The translations under genes and the position numbers were made by a program. The notes beneath the pieces were generated by a model. That model was not told the origin of the DNA. It worked only from the letters and a program-made list of their open reading frames with translations, and searched no databases. Positions 34,350 to 45,757 of a stretch of DNA of 64,000 nt are shown here, piece after piece. The stretch lies in the NCBI GenBank assembly GCA_027422505.1, contig JAPQWV010000305.1:62001-126000 (forward strand), given 5' to 3'. The stretch is from Craterostigma plantagineum. Taxonomy: Eukaryota; Streptophyta; Magnoliopsida; Lamiales; Linderniaceae. How positions within the stretch are numbered: position 1 is the stretch's first letter; every line of letters begins with the position of its first letter.

Positions 34350-35300
34350 TATGATTAGTACGGATTAATGTGGGTGAAACAATGAAAGTAGCCTCAAATT
34401 GTAAACAAAAACATCGACAATTTTTTTTAAACGAAATTTTTCAATACTTAGAAAATTTTTGAATTGAAGGCGTTCATAAGAGATGAGAAAATTCGCTAAT
34501 TATCATACATAGACAAGTCGAGAGACATTTTCGCATATATCAAGGAAATTTTGCACTCAGTCTATCCATGAATTTTTGCATATAAGGAAAATTTTCGCAC
34601 GTTGAAGTGATTTCGCATTCAGAGTGAATTTTCGCATGTATCAAAGAAATTTCGCATTCAGTTTATCCATGAATTTTCGCATATAACAAGGAAATTTCGC
34701 ATTCAGAGTTCGCATGTAGTGTTAATGTTTAGCAGATTATAATATATAGACATGCCGAGAAAATTTTCGCAGATTGAGTAACATTTCGCATGTATTGGGA
34801 AATTTTCGCAAGTTATAGCACATAGACATGTCGTGAGAATTTTCGCATTTGGTGTAATTTTTTTTTCGCATGTAATCCAAAACTTTCGCGGTGAAAATTT
34901 GTTCTAAAAACGGTATTAAATTTTCGCAGGTAGAAAGAGTTTTCAAGTTAGCAAAAATTTCGCAAGTTTTGAATTTTCTCAAGTGATATGGAAGTTTCGC
35001 AGAGTGATGGAGCTTTGAAGAAAATCTGCTTAAGTTATAAAATTTCTGGGGTTGAAGTTTTTGGGTCACTGTAGTTGCGAAAAATTTCGCGGGACCTCAC
35101 TCACTGTAGTGCAAGAAATTTCTCGGATAAAAAAAGTTTTCGCGGGGCCTAGCTCACTGTAGCAGCGAAATCTAACGTTTAAAGCATTTTCTGAGAATTT
35201 TCTCGGTGAAGAACACAGTGCGAAAACGTGCGAAACGACACAATGATTTTTTGCCTTAGACCTACTCAAATCTTAACCAAAATGCAATAATCTGAACTCA
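34350..35300 (-). repeat. TTTCGC motif block between pol and the extra ORFs of copia-3
   Basis: Roughly twenty copies of TTTCGC, mostly ATTTCGCA or TTTTCGCA, lie between 34525 and 35145. Spacing is irregular, about 20-50 bases, in AT-rich DNA and nearly all in the same orientation. Larger repeated words such as GAAATTTCGCATTCAG recur. No coding potential. Confidence 0.85.
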
Positions 35301-36073
35301 ATCGACTCGAAATTGGACGGGCAATGCATATTTGGGGGTTTTAAACATCAAAAAGCTAACATGCGTCCGATTTAAAGCCAAGAAGAAATTAATTTAAACC
35401 AAAAAAAAACGGGGAAGATACTGGATTAAATTGAACGAGAAGCAGTTTATTTGCGATGTATTCATACCGAAAGGCTGATTTTGACGTCGGAGAATGCAGA
35501 TAAACGGATTTTGAATGCAGATTTGAGGACGACGACGACTGCGAGGGTTTTGAGAAATTTTTGAAAAGGGGGTGCGAAATTTTTGAAATTTTCTCGGGTA
35601 TTTGTAAGATTGTGAAAAACGTTAAGGGTTTTGGGGTTTTAGGGATTTTGTTACTGTTCATGCGAAATTTTTGAGTTAATGGGCCGAAATTCGTGGGCTT
35701 GGTCAAAATTGGATCCAGATCTGATTTTTGCGGACTTGGTCAAAATTGGGTCCAATTGAAATTCAATTAGTCCAATTTTGACCCTGTTTGACCAGAAATT
35801 TAAAAATTCAACCCAAAACATTTTAATCGGTCCAATTTTGACTCAGTTTGACCAAACTTTAAAATTTCAACCCAATTTTTTATTTATTTTTAATAGGTAA
35901 AATCAGAGACTCCCCCTTAATCGAAAACTCCCTTTTTAAATAATGCAAAAATCAGAAGCACCCCTTAATCGAAAACTCCCCCTCAAAAGACATAATTTAG
36001 AAGACACATAGAGAATGAAATGAAGTGAAAGGACATATGTACACTTTATCAAAGTTCATGTAGGGTCGATTTA
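35301..36073 (-). other. Non-coding spacer after pol in copia-3
   Basis: Repeated phrases of the type GGTCCAATTTTGACYCAGTTTGACCA occur at 35750-35870 as three imperfect tandem copies. A region with CTCCCCCTTAATCGAAAACTCCC (35910-35990) contains three C-runs that read as polypurine tracts on the minus strand, suggesting extra or former PPTs. Confidence 0.6.
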
Positions 36074-39000
36074 TCACAGATGAATATTCAACATGCCCAA
36101 CATAGTCACAAGGTGTTGGAATCGTTTGACATCCGGTTTTGTGAAAATGTCGGCCAGCTGATCTTCGGTTGTGACGTAGTGCAATTCAATCGTCCCTTGT
36201 TCGACATGTTCTTTGATGAAGTGGTGACGAATATCTATGTGTTTCGTTCGCGAGTGATGTACCGGATTACTCGTCATCGCAATTGCACTCTTAGAGTCAC
36301 AATAAAGGGGAATTTTATCAACATGAAAATTAAAATCTCATAGTTGAGTTCTCATCCATAAAAGCTGTGAACAACAACTAGCGGCGGCGACATATTCTGC
36401 CTCCGTCGATGAAGTTGAGACACAGTTTTGTTTTCGAGACGACCAACTCACGAGTTTACCACCCAAGAAGTGTGCAGCTCCAGAGGTGCTTTTCCTATCC
36501 ATCTTGCATCCTGCATAATTCGAGTCAGAGAATCCAACCAATTTGAAGTCCGATCGAGTGGGGTACCACAAACCCAGATTGGGTGTTCCTTTGAGACAGC
36601 GGAGAATCCTTTTGACAGCAGTGAGATGGGATTCCCTAGGTGTAGCCTGGAAACGAGCGCAGATTCCTGTCGAGAGAACGATATCCGGTCGACTAGCAGT
36701 GAGGTACAGAAGAGAGCCTATTATCCCTCGATATACGGTTTGGTCAACGGGAGCACCAGATGGGTCCGCGTCGGGTCGGCCAGAGGGTGACATAGGTGTA
36801 GCAGCAGTCTTAGCATCCTTCATGCCATATTTCTCGAGGATGTCATGGATGTATTTGGACTGGTTGATGAAGATTCCGTCGGGGAGTAGCTTTACTTGAA
36901 GACCAAGAAAGAAATTCAGCTCGCCCATCATACTCATTTCGAATTTCTCTTCATCAATTCTGCGAACTCTTCACACATTTGTGGTTCAGTCGATCCAAAA
37001 ATGATGTCATCGACATAAATCTGTACAATCATGATGTCCGGGCCACTCCGCTTGGTGAAGAGAGTTGTATCCAGAGATTCTTTCTTAAATCCAGACTGAA
37101 TAAGGAAGTCTGAAAGGACGTCATACCAAGCTCGGGGAGCCTGTTTTAGTCTGTAGAGGGCCTTGTAGAGTCGATATAGGTGATGAGGAAACTCTTCGCT
37201 CAAGAACCCTTCAGGTTGATCAACGTACACTTCTTCTTTGAGAAATCCATTCAGAAATGCAGTCTTCACGTCCATTTGGTAGACTTTAAAGTTCTTGTGA
37301 GCAGCAAAGGCAAGAAAAATTCGTATGGCTTCGATCCTGGCAACTGGGGCGAAAGTTTCATCGTAGTCGATGCCTTCTTGTTGGTTGTACCCCTTAGCCA
37401 CAAGTCTTGCTTTATTGCGGATGACAACACCGTCTTCATCCTTTTTGTTCTTGAAGATCCACTTTGTGGCGATAATGGATCTATTGTGAGGTCGTGGTAC
37501 GAGTTCCCAAACTTGTAAACGTTCAACTGATTTATTTCCTCCTGCATTGCAATCAGCCAATCAGGATCGTTGAGAGCTTCAGCTACTCGTGATGGTTCGG
37601 CTTGACTGAGATAGCAAGCAAACAGACTTTCATTCATTGTAGCCGAACGCGTCGAAACACCAGATGTGGGATCCCCAATAATCTGATCTGTAGGATGAGA
37701 GCGAGCCCAAAGTGGTACATTGGTCTGAGAGGAGCTGGCCGCATTTGCATCGGTTGGAGGCTCATTAGATTGGGATCCGGTGTCCGAAAAAGAGATCTCA
37801 ATCGTAGTAGATTGAGAAGGTTCAGCATCAGGATCAGCAATGTTCCCAGGGTTGGGTAAAATGTCGTCTTCGTTGAGATTGAGATCATCCAAATTTGGCA
37901 GGACGACATCATCGCCGATAGCTGGTGGTGTAGGTGGGGTGTGTGCAGCGGTAGTTTGAGTGGTGGCGACGGGATTCTTGGGGACTGGATAGAAGAACTC
38001 GAATAGCATGTCGAGATCCAGTTCACTAGAATTGCCCTCAGATGAGGAAGTTCCCGTCGTTGAAAGTTGACCTTTTGTCAACGACTGTAGAAGACCTGGT
38101 TCTGGTCTGATATGAGCAGAAGCCATGAGGTCGCCTCGCTTTCGTCAAAGGTGACATTTGTGCTCTCAATGACAGATCGTTTCTCCTTAAGATAGACTCT
38201 GTATGCCTTTGAGTTCAGCGAATATCCAACAAAGATTCCTTCGAGTGCTTTTGGATCAAGCTTCCCAAGATGTTGGCGATCATTGGCAACAAAACATCGG
38301 CAACCGAAGACCCTTAGATAAGATATATCTGGGATACGACGGTTATTCAACATCTCGTATGGGGTGCGGTTGAATCTCTTGTGGATTGAAGCCCGGTTTT
38401 GCGTGTAGCAAGCCGTTTGAATAGCTTCGCCCCAAAGAGAGTGAGGAAGGCCGAATTGGATGAGGAGAGTCCTAGCTGCTTCAACTAGTGTCCTATTTTT
38501 ACGCTCAACGACACCATTCTGTTCCGGTGTCTTCACAGCTGAGAACTGCTGGGTGATGCCCTGAGTGGCATAGAAATCACTGAGCTTCTTGTTCTTAAAC
38601 TCAGTTCCATTGTCTGTTCTGATAATCCGAACTTTATGTTGATGAAGAGTTTGGGACGTAACAACAAACTCGATGATTAAATCGGGAACTTCATCCTTTG
38701 TGCGAACGAGTTTCGTCCACGTATAGCGTGAGAAGTCGTCGACAATCACAAGAATGTACCGTCTTCCTCCGAGTGTAGCCGTAGGCATTGGGCCTCATAG
38801 ATCCATGTGTAAGAGCTCAAGGATGAGCTTAGAGGACGGTGTTTCCTTGGAGATGTGAGACGATCGCTTCATCTTCCCCAATTCACAGGCAGAGCAGAGG
38901 TGTTCCTTATGATATGTCAATTGGGGTAGACCGTTGACGAGTTTATTCTGACGCAGTTTGTTGATGGTCTTGAAATTGAGATGTGAAAGACGCCGGTGCC

Positions 39001-39403
39001 ATAGATCGTTCAACTTGGGTGCGGCTCGAGAGAGAAGGAATATTGGTCGAGAGGTCGTAAGATTGAGTATGTAAAGGTGAGAAGTGCGCGTTCCAGAAAG
39101 AAGCGGTTGTCCTGAGGCATCTATAATGCTGCAGATGTCAGATTCGAAGAGAACCTTGTATCATTTGTCGCAGAAACGACCAATGCTGAAGAGATTGTAG
39201 CTCAAACCCTCGACATAAGAGATGCCCTTAATCGTCAGTTTGTCATGGACGAGATCACCAGTTCCGAGAATTGGCGCCATTTGACTGTTTCCGAAGGAGA
39301 ACCTTCCGAGATAGTGCTCGGAGAAGTTGCTCAACAGCTCCTTGTTCCCCGTCATGTGTGTGGAGCAACCCGAGTCTAGATACCACACATGACAGACCTG
39401 CAA
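36074..39403 (-). pseudogene. Copia-3 pol: protease, integrase, reverse transcriptase, RNase H
   Basis: Protease at 39403-39161 (WYLDSGCSTHMTG). GAG-pre-integrase at 39013-38795 (HHCC ligands in LWHRRLSHLNF ... LCSACELGK). Integrase core at 38788-38078 (VDDFSRYTW, TDNGTEF, TPEQNGVVERKNRTL; the catalytic D, D and E are seen). A Pro/Ser/Asp-rich linker follows. RT at 37560-36934 has both Asp sites ([16 protein letters not shown]). RNase H runs 36937-36074 (FSDSNYAGC, TEAEYVAAA, CDSKSAIAM). Breaks seen: a TGA at about 38795 where integrase normally continues DLCGP, a small deletion near 36950 after YVDD, a TGA at 36338-36340, and shifts near 38100 and 37550. Enzyme active-site residues remain, so damage is slight. 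Confidence 0.93.
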
Positions 39404-39406
39404 TCA

Positions 39407-41133
39407 TCAGCAAACGTTGGGTCCCCGTTTACGGACGGGACCTTCTTGTGATACAAGTAAAATTTTCATGCGCTTAATGGGAAATATGGTTTCTAAATCA
39501 GATTGTGTCGGTTCTAATTTAGCTTTCCCTTTGTCATTTGTTTGATGAGGCGGGATTATGGTTTTTCTAACCCATATTTTCCTAACTTGTGCTTGCATGT
39601 ATGGCGCCTTATACATGAATTGGCGTGGGGGATGTGGTTGTTGTTTTCGTGCTTCGGTTGTGGTCGCCTTTGGCTTGCGAGCAGTAGGTGAGTTTGCGTT
39701 TGACGACGAGAGACGTTTTCGCTTAATCTTAGGTTTAGGCGAGATGGGAGAATTCAAAGGCGTCGTAGAGGAGGTTCGCTTGTGTGGTCGGAGTGTTGCG
39801 TGTTCATGTGTTTCATATTCATGAAAGCGTGGGAGAACAAAGTCATTGCAGCAGCACATAGACATAAGCTTGGTAAAAGAAAGATAAGTTTTGGCAACAT
39901 GATTGTCTACGACCTTAGGATATTGGGATTCAGTACATAGAGAGGAAAGACGAATATAGGATGGTCTTTTCTTCTTGTCATCGAAGAGCGGGTTCTCCTT
40001 TATTTCATACGAACTCCCTTCTAGAGACGTCGAACTCACATTCCTGTATCCATAAGAATACGCGAGTTAGTGTTAGAACATGTGTCAGCTTCAGAAGTCA
40101 TCTTCGCCGTCCTCTTACATTTACATGTTTGAGAATCGGGTACTTGACTCGACGTAGAAGGTTTGTTCGTATTGTGAAATTGCTCTAGGGTAAAGATTTT
40201 GTTAAGTAGATCTTCTCTCTCTTTTGCAAAGGCTTTCCGCTCTACTTTTATGGTTCGTTCTACTTCTGCTATGATAAGAAGTTTCTCTGGGACATAGATG
40301 CGAGAAAGTGCTTCTCGAAAAGCAATTTCCTGTTCTTCGGTTCGGAACTGAGATTTGATGTCCTCAGAGAGTGAAGGCTTTTTAGTCTTGTAGCTAGTGT
40401 TCAATTCTGCGTAGTCGTATGCGATTTCTGCCCAGAGAATGTTTTGCTCACTCTTTTCTTCCGAAAGGACAACGGAGGAGGATCTTACAAATGGCATGAG
40501 CTGTGAGGGAGTACCCTTCCTCGTTTGTAGGAATGATGTACTGTACATGTTATACCTTTTAACAATAAGTGGCGTTGGATCGCAGTTGCTGGCCAGGTCG
40601 ATTCCCATCCGGGCGTCGTAGAATTCTGTTTCAACTGGTTGGTTCAATAGGCATAAGATGTGTGCGGCCTTTTTTCTAAGGTGAAGTTGCTCTTCAACTT
40701 TCACCTTTTGGTATAGCCTAACTCTTTCCTTTGTAAGCAGTTCATATTGGGAGGCCGTTAGGAGGCGAGAAGTTTCACATGAACTGATGGCTAGTGTAGT
40801 TTCCTTAACCTTAGTCTCACTTTGTTTGTTCTTGCTTTGCAGGCGTTTGATCAACGCTTCAGAGGCCATAAGACGTTCGTTTGCACAAGCGAGCTCTTCT
40901 ACTTTTAAACTAAGTAAGGCATAGTTGTTTTCAAATTTTAGCTTAAGTTCATCATAATCCCTAGCGTCTACAGTGGGTTTCTTAATGGTGTGTCGGTGAT
41001 TAAACACATCATCGAGTTGTGAGATTCGTACCTCAGACTCGGCGTTGGTGGGAGTCTTAGCTATGTTCTCACCGATGTCAACCATCTCTTCGTCCTCGTC
41101 ATGTTCGACCAGCCTTGATGCATCAATCTTCAT
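39407..41133 (-). CDS. Copia-3 gag C-terminal extension (coiled-coil and basic regions)
   Basis: 41133-40036 (365 residues) has an acidic start (EHDEDEEMVDIGEN) and long heptad-rich helices (ANERLMASEALIKRLQSKNK and a second near the C-end), suggesting a coiled coil. 40039-39407 adds a basic, Ser/Thr/Pro-rich stretch and a segment MYKAPYMQAQVRKIWVRK. That lies just before the protease, as WVPK-type linkers do in copia elements. A frame change separates the two pieces. This extends gag far beyond the usual copia size. Confidence 0.6.
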
Positions 41134-41149
41134 CCTTAGGTTCCTCGTC

Positions 41150-42332
41150 TTATGAAGTGTCGTTCACCCACTCAGCCTCTTCGGTGAGAAGAATTTTCCC
41201 ACTTTCCATTTTGCGGGTCAATCTGGCCTTACGGTCGTAATAGCCAGAGTCCTTGACGCGTGGTGCGTGGCATTCCTTGGCAAAATGGCCTGACTTTCCA
41301 CTTCGAAAGCACTTCACAGACTTCTGAGGTGCTGATTCCTCCTCTTTCTTTGTCGGCTTGGCTTCCTCCGTGGGGGTGGTCTTTTTGGTGCCGCTAAAGG
41401 TTCTTTGGCGATTGGAGGAGGATGATGATTTTTTCCCGATCTTCTTTGAGACCATCTTTGTGAGCATTGCCAGTTGTTTGCGTAGATCACGAACATCTTC
41501 ATCAGATTCTGTATCAGCTTCGGATCCTGAAGAGGAGTCAGATATAGCAGCTGGTAGCTTCCCTTTGTTCTGTTTGGTCTTTGTGGCGGAATATCGTTCA
41601 TTGGTCTTGTTCGAGAGGAGGGCCAGTGGGTCGACTCGAGTGTTGGACTGAGGTTGCACGTAAGGGGCATAGGCAGACAGACTGTCATAGAGAGCATGGA
41701 TGGAAGTGTTGGAGAGGCCCTTACTCTGAATCATCATCACGATTGCATTGCCCCAATGTGGTTTGAGGCTACCAAGGAAGCGGTTGTTGATATCGAATTT
41801 GTCCCTCGAGATCCTGGCTTTCTTGAGTTCATTGATGACCTTCAAGTATCGGAGGTATGTGTCACACAGTTCCTCTCTAGGCCTGGAAGTGTTCATACTG
41901 CGAGAGACATGCTGATTTCCTCCCTTGAGCACTCTCAGTTGTGCCTGCCATAATTTCCACGAGTTCATCCCATATTTCCTTAGCAGTTGTGCAGCACTCA
42001 ATGTGAGCGTAGACCTCGTTTCCCATAGCCTGGAAGAGATATCCTTTGGCAGTCTCATCGGCCTGTAGGCGAGCCTGTTCATCCTCATTGATGGGACCTC
42101 TTGGAGTGCGGCGTTCATCCATGGGAGGGTTTGCGTTTGGCTGTGCAGGGATGATCGTCCAGAACTGTGCTGGACCATTGAAGATGGAGTCCAGAAGGTA
42201 TTGAGAGAGTGGTGCGCCTTTGTTCCTGATGAACGTGAGGAATCGGTTTGTCCATATGCTGTAGTCGCCTTGTCGCAGCATCGGAGGCCTGGTGTCGGAG
42301 CCCACTGTTGAGATGTCATTCGTGGTAGACAT
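41150..42332 (-). pseudogene. Copia-3 gag
   Basis: Starts MSTTNDISTVGSD. GDYSIWTNRFLTFIRNKG and the UBN2-type gag core follow (VYAHIECCTTAKEIWDELV; then LCDTYLRYLKVINELKKA, IALYDSLSAYAP region). A frameshift near 41880 joins two frames. Near the C-end the zinc knuckle reads CFRSGKSGHFAKEC, with the second Cys changed to Ser. A Lys/Ser-rich stretch precedes it. Confidence 0.88.
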
Positions 42333-42639
42333 GGTTGGTGCAGTCGAATCGTCCGTGGTTTTGATCTTGTATAGATAAGAGAGTTAGTAACGAAGAGATG
42401 AGAAATATGAGTTTAACGTGTAGAGTTTTGAGAAAAAAATTGTTTAAAGAATTTCTTAGAACTAAGTGAGCGTGTGTGATGGTCGATAATGTATGAAGGG
42501 AAAATATATCTTGAAATTAGGAGAAGTTCTAGAAATTTAAAAACGAGATTTGAGGCGAGAAAAAAAATTTTTATGTCAAAAGTGGTCTAGGGTGATAGGA
42601 CTAAAGTGTAAGGATCAAATCTTAATTAAGTTTGAGAAA

Positions 42640-43435
42640 AATTTAACCCGAGAAAATTTTAACTCGAGAAAAAAAAAAACCTTAACACGTAAGGAAAAGA
42701 AAATTTGCAGTTTGAAGGGACATGATTATATGAAGAATTATCCGAGAAATTATGTGTTGAGAAATTTCGGTGTTTGTGAGTTTTAAAGAGAAATTCTCGG
42801 AAGAAAAATTCTCAGTTGAAAATTTCTCGGATTTTAAAATTTCGCATGTGAGAAAAATTCTTGATTTTGAATTTTTAACACCTACGCAAAAAATTTCGCA
42901 TCGAGAGTTGAAGTGTGATTTTAGGAAGTTTTTCTCGGATTTGAAAGAATCGTGGTTTTGAAAAACTTTCTCGGATGAAATAAACTTTCTCGGCTGAAAA
43001 TTTTTTGGATTAAAAAGTCGTGGTTTAAAAGAATTTCGCGAATTTGCAAACTTTCTCGGTTTTGAAAAATTTCTCGGATAAAAATTTAAAAAAAAGTTCT
43101 CGGCTGAAAAATTTCGCGGCTCAGAGAAATTCGCGGAATAAGCTTTCTCAGGTACAAAGTTTCTCGGATATATGAAGAGTAAGCAAATTTCGCAGATGAA
43201 AGGTTTCTGAGTGAGCAAATTTCGCGTTTTTTAGAAAAATTCTCGGAATCAAATTTCGCAGATGTAAGGTTTCCCGGAATTTATAAAATAGGTAGTTGCG
43301 AAAAAATGCAGTGAAAGTGAAATTTTTCGCGGTTCTAGGTAAATTCTCGGAATCAAATTTCGCAGATGTGAAAATTTCGCGGATTTGAACGATTAAGCAA
43401 AAATTTTCGCGGTCAAGAACGAGCTTTCACTGTTC
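42640..43435 (-). repeat. TTCTCGG / TTTCGC motif block in copia-3's leader
   Basis: About twenty-five copies of TTTCTCGG or ATTTCGCR lie between 42790 and 43415, in the untranslated leader between primer site and gag. A longer unit, AATTCTCGGAATCAAATTTC followed by GCAGATGT, occurs twice (near 43240 and 43344). Confidence 0.88.
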
Positions 43436-43855
43436 CATTGCTTTCATGCGTTTTGCCAGAAAATCGTCCAGTTCTTGCTCAAATCTCAACCAAAATCGCT
43501 CAAACTTGATCCTAAACTTCAGAAATTCTTCCCTAAACAAATAATCGACCGATTTGTGGGCTAAAAACAACAAAACATAATCAAATCGACCAAAAACATA
43601 GAATGGCCGAGATGTCCTTTTCTGAAGAGTTTTTGCTTCGATCTTGCTCAAAACTCGTAAAACTGATCCAAAAGTGTTCTAAAAACATTTTAGGAATAGG
43701 ATCGACCTGGGGGAAGGTTTTAAACACAAAAACGAGGCATTAAAACCCCAAAACGAGTTCAAAATGCCCGAAAGTGATTTTTGCCCAAAACACCTTTGAT
43801 CTTTCTCGGAATCGAACGAAACTGGATTCAAATCAATGCAGATCGATCCACGTTT

Positions 43856-43867
43856 GCTCTGATACCA
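43856..43867 (-). other. Copia-3 primer-binding site
   Basis: On the minus strand TGGTATCAGAGC, complementary to the 3' end of initiator-Met tRNA, lies two bases inside the right LTR. Confidence 0.95.
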
Positions 43868-43869
43868 CT

Positions 43870-44166
43870 TGTTGGTCCCGATTGCACCAAACAAGGAATC
43901 AAAGAGGCTTTGATGGAATGAAAAAGGGAGAATTTCTCACCTTCAAGTGTGTGTAGTGTGTGAAAACTAGGGTTAGCCTTTTGATCTTTGATTACCTTTC
44001 AAATGGTGTTGGTAAAACCTTATATACCACATTAACCCTAGGTATATTAAGGCCTAAACACTAAAGATTAACTAATTACATTCTAGTCCAAAGCCGAAGC
44101 TAAAAAGTAATTACAATATTAATCCCAAGACATGAACTATTGACACAATCACTAAATATCCTAACA
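43870..44166 (-). repeat. Copia-3 right LTR (5' LTR)
   Basis: TGTTGGTCCCG ... ATCCTAACA, near-identical to 30268-30565. This copy would drive transcription on the minus strand. Confidence 0.97.
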
Positions 44167-45757
44167 GTGTGTGTGTGAAGAGCCGAGTTGGTTATGGAAG
44201 TTCGGAGTTAACTCTCCTACGTCTGCCCTTCTTCCTCAAGAGGAAAGTTCACTAGATCTTCAGTTATACAATGTACAATACAACCTACCTAGCTGAACAC
44301 AGCTTGATCTAATGAATTACCTAAGCAGTCGTATATAACAATCCACCTACTTCAACAACTTTTTACAGTCTGTTGGAATAAAGAACATAAACTACGAACA
44401 ATTATATGTCTTTTGACTTCACTTTTGATTTCTCTCTCTAAAGTGTTGGAAGATCGCTGATAATAGCTTCGAATGTGTGAGGTGAAGTATTTGTCTTCAG
44501 CTTGTATTCCTCCTTTTATAGCTGAGATTTGAATTTGAAGCCGTTGTGAGATAAACTCTTCACTCTGGACAACGCATTAATTGACTTCCCAAAATGGGTC
44601 TGTCTGGTCTTCGCTGTGGTTTATCCTGCTACTTTTGCTTCATTGCTTATTTGCGTTAGTTGACCTCTGCTTGTCTCTTGGCTTGCAGCCTTGCATTGAA
44701 TGTCTATCTGAACCTTTCTTTTTGTTTTAGTACACTTATCTTTGTGTATCCAGCATGTACAAAGTCGGTCAATCTTATTCCAGTGCTTCGTTAGTTTGAT
44801 ATTGTGCTTGACCGGTCATTTACAATGAACCGGTGTGCAATCGAGTTCTCTTCGTACTTAGTTCAATCCGGTCTTTCCAGTGTAGAGTTTTTCGTTAGTG
44901 TAGACTCACTTTGGATATCCGGTTTCATGTCTTGAGCCATGGTTAAGTTACTCAACACCAAAACTATTAATCCGAATATTTAAATTCGTATTACTAGCAA
45001 TTTCCCCCTTTTTGGTGATTGACAAAACTTAACAGCATAAAACCAATTTTTCATTTATATCAAAAAGAATTTGATACAAACTACACCCTACTCATAACCC
45101 TTGCTCTTAGATATCCGCTCCATCTCCTTTTGCTTGGTGATGTCCTTCGACGTACTTTCCTTTATATCATGCAATCTTGTAAGATCTGCCAGTTGGTTTT
45201 TTGTATGACTGCAGGCCAAGTACCTTAGACTGCTACCGTCATAGTGCACTTCAACCGGACCGGCTTCACTAACGGGAATAGCAGATGTATGTTTGCTTAA
45301 CACTTCATCCGATATTAGCGCGGCTTCGACTGCGGCTCTTTTTGGGTCATCGATCTTGAGATATATCTAATGAGATGAAGTTCTGGGGATCAGCTGAGGT
45401 AAAGCTAGAGTTAGTGTGTTTGTGCCGTTTTCTGCTGGTGCCACTTTATCCCTTTTTGGCAATAATCGGAGTTTGAGCAGACTGACTGGCTATATGTTTG
45501 GTCATTTCAGCCAGTTGGACCTTGATGACCTCCAAGTATGAACAAACATCAGAGCGAAGATCGGTCATCTCGTTCGTGAGAGCTTTGAACTTCTCATTAT
45601 TATGCTGTCGGTCACTGTCAATTTACATGGTAAGGACAGACATCTTCCTGAAAGTTTACTTTACCAAGGAGACCGCTTTTGTCCCATCCATGATTTCAAG
45701 CGGAACGGGAGAGGTCTTAAGAGGATCGTTCGGCAGGCGAGAATGTTCTGGAGCTGC

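Larger units (their letters stand above)
30268..44166 (-). mobile_element. Copia-3: youngest element, inserted in copia-2's LTR
   Basis: 13.9 kb, target duplication GTGTG (30263-30267 and 44167-44171). LTRs of 298 bp (30268-30565) and 297 bp (43870-44166) differ by about two substitutions and one indel, so insertion is recent. The primer site TGGTATCAGAGC (initiator-Met tRNA) is perfect at 43856-43867 on the minus strand. The polypurine tract AAAGGGGGAGA adjoins the left LTR (30566-30579). Order on the minus strand: motif-rich leader, gag, protease, integrase, RT, RNase H, motif-rich spacer, then about 3.7 kb of extra ORFs. Great length, recent LTRs and ORFs after pol recall the Sirevirus group, though I cannot place it firmly. 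Confidence 0.95.
30103..44999 (-). repeat. Copia-2 left LTR (3' LTR), split by copia-3
   Basis: It consists of 30103-30267 plus 44172-44999 (about 990 bp). The halves align to the right LTR without a gap at the break. It starts TGTTAGGATCGG and ends ACTAGCA. ATTTCCCCCTTTTTGG (45000-45015), which is the polypurine tract on the minus strand, follows directly. Confidence 0.92.

Noticed and set aside
34350..43435. CRISPR-like or satellite array
   Set aside because: Words are 6-8 bases with irregular spacing and variable surroundings, inside a plant retrotransposon. There are no fixed-length repeats and spacers.
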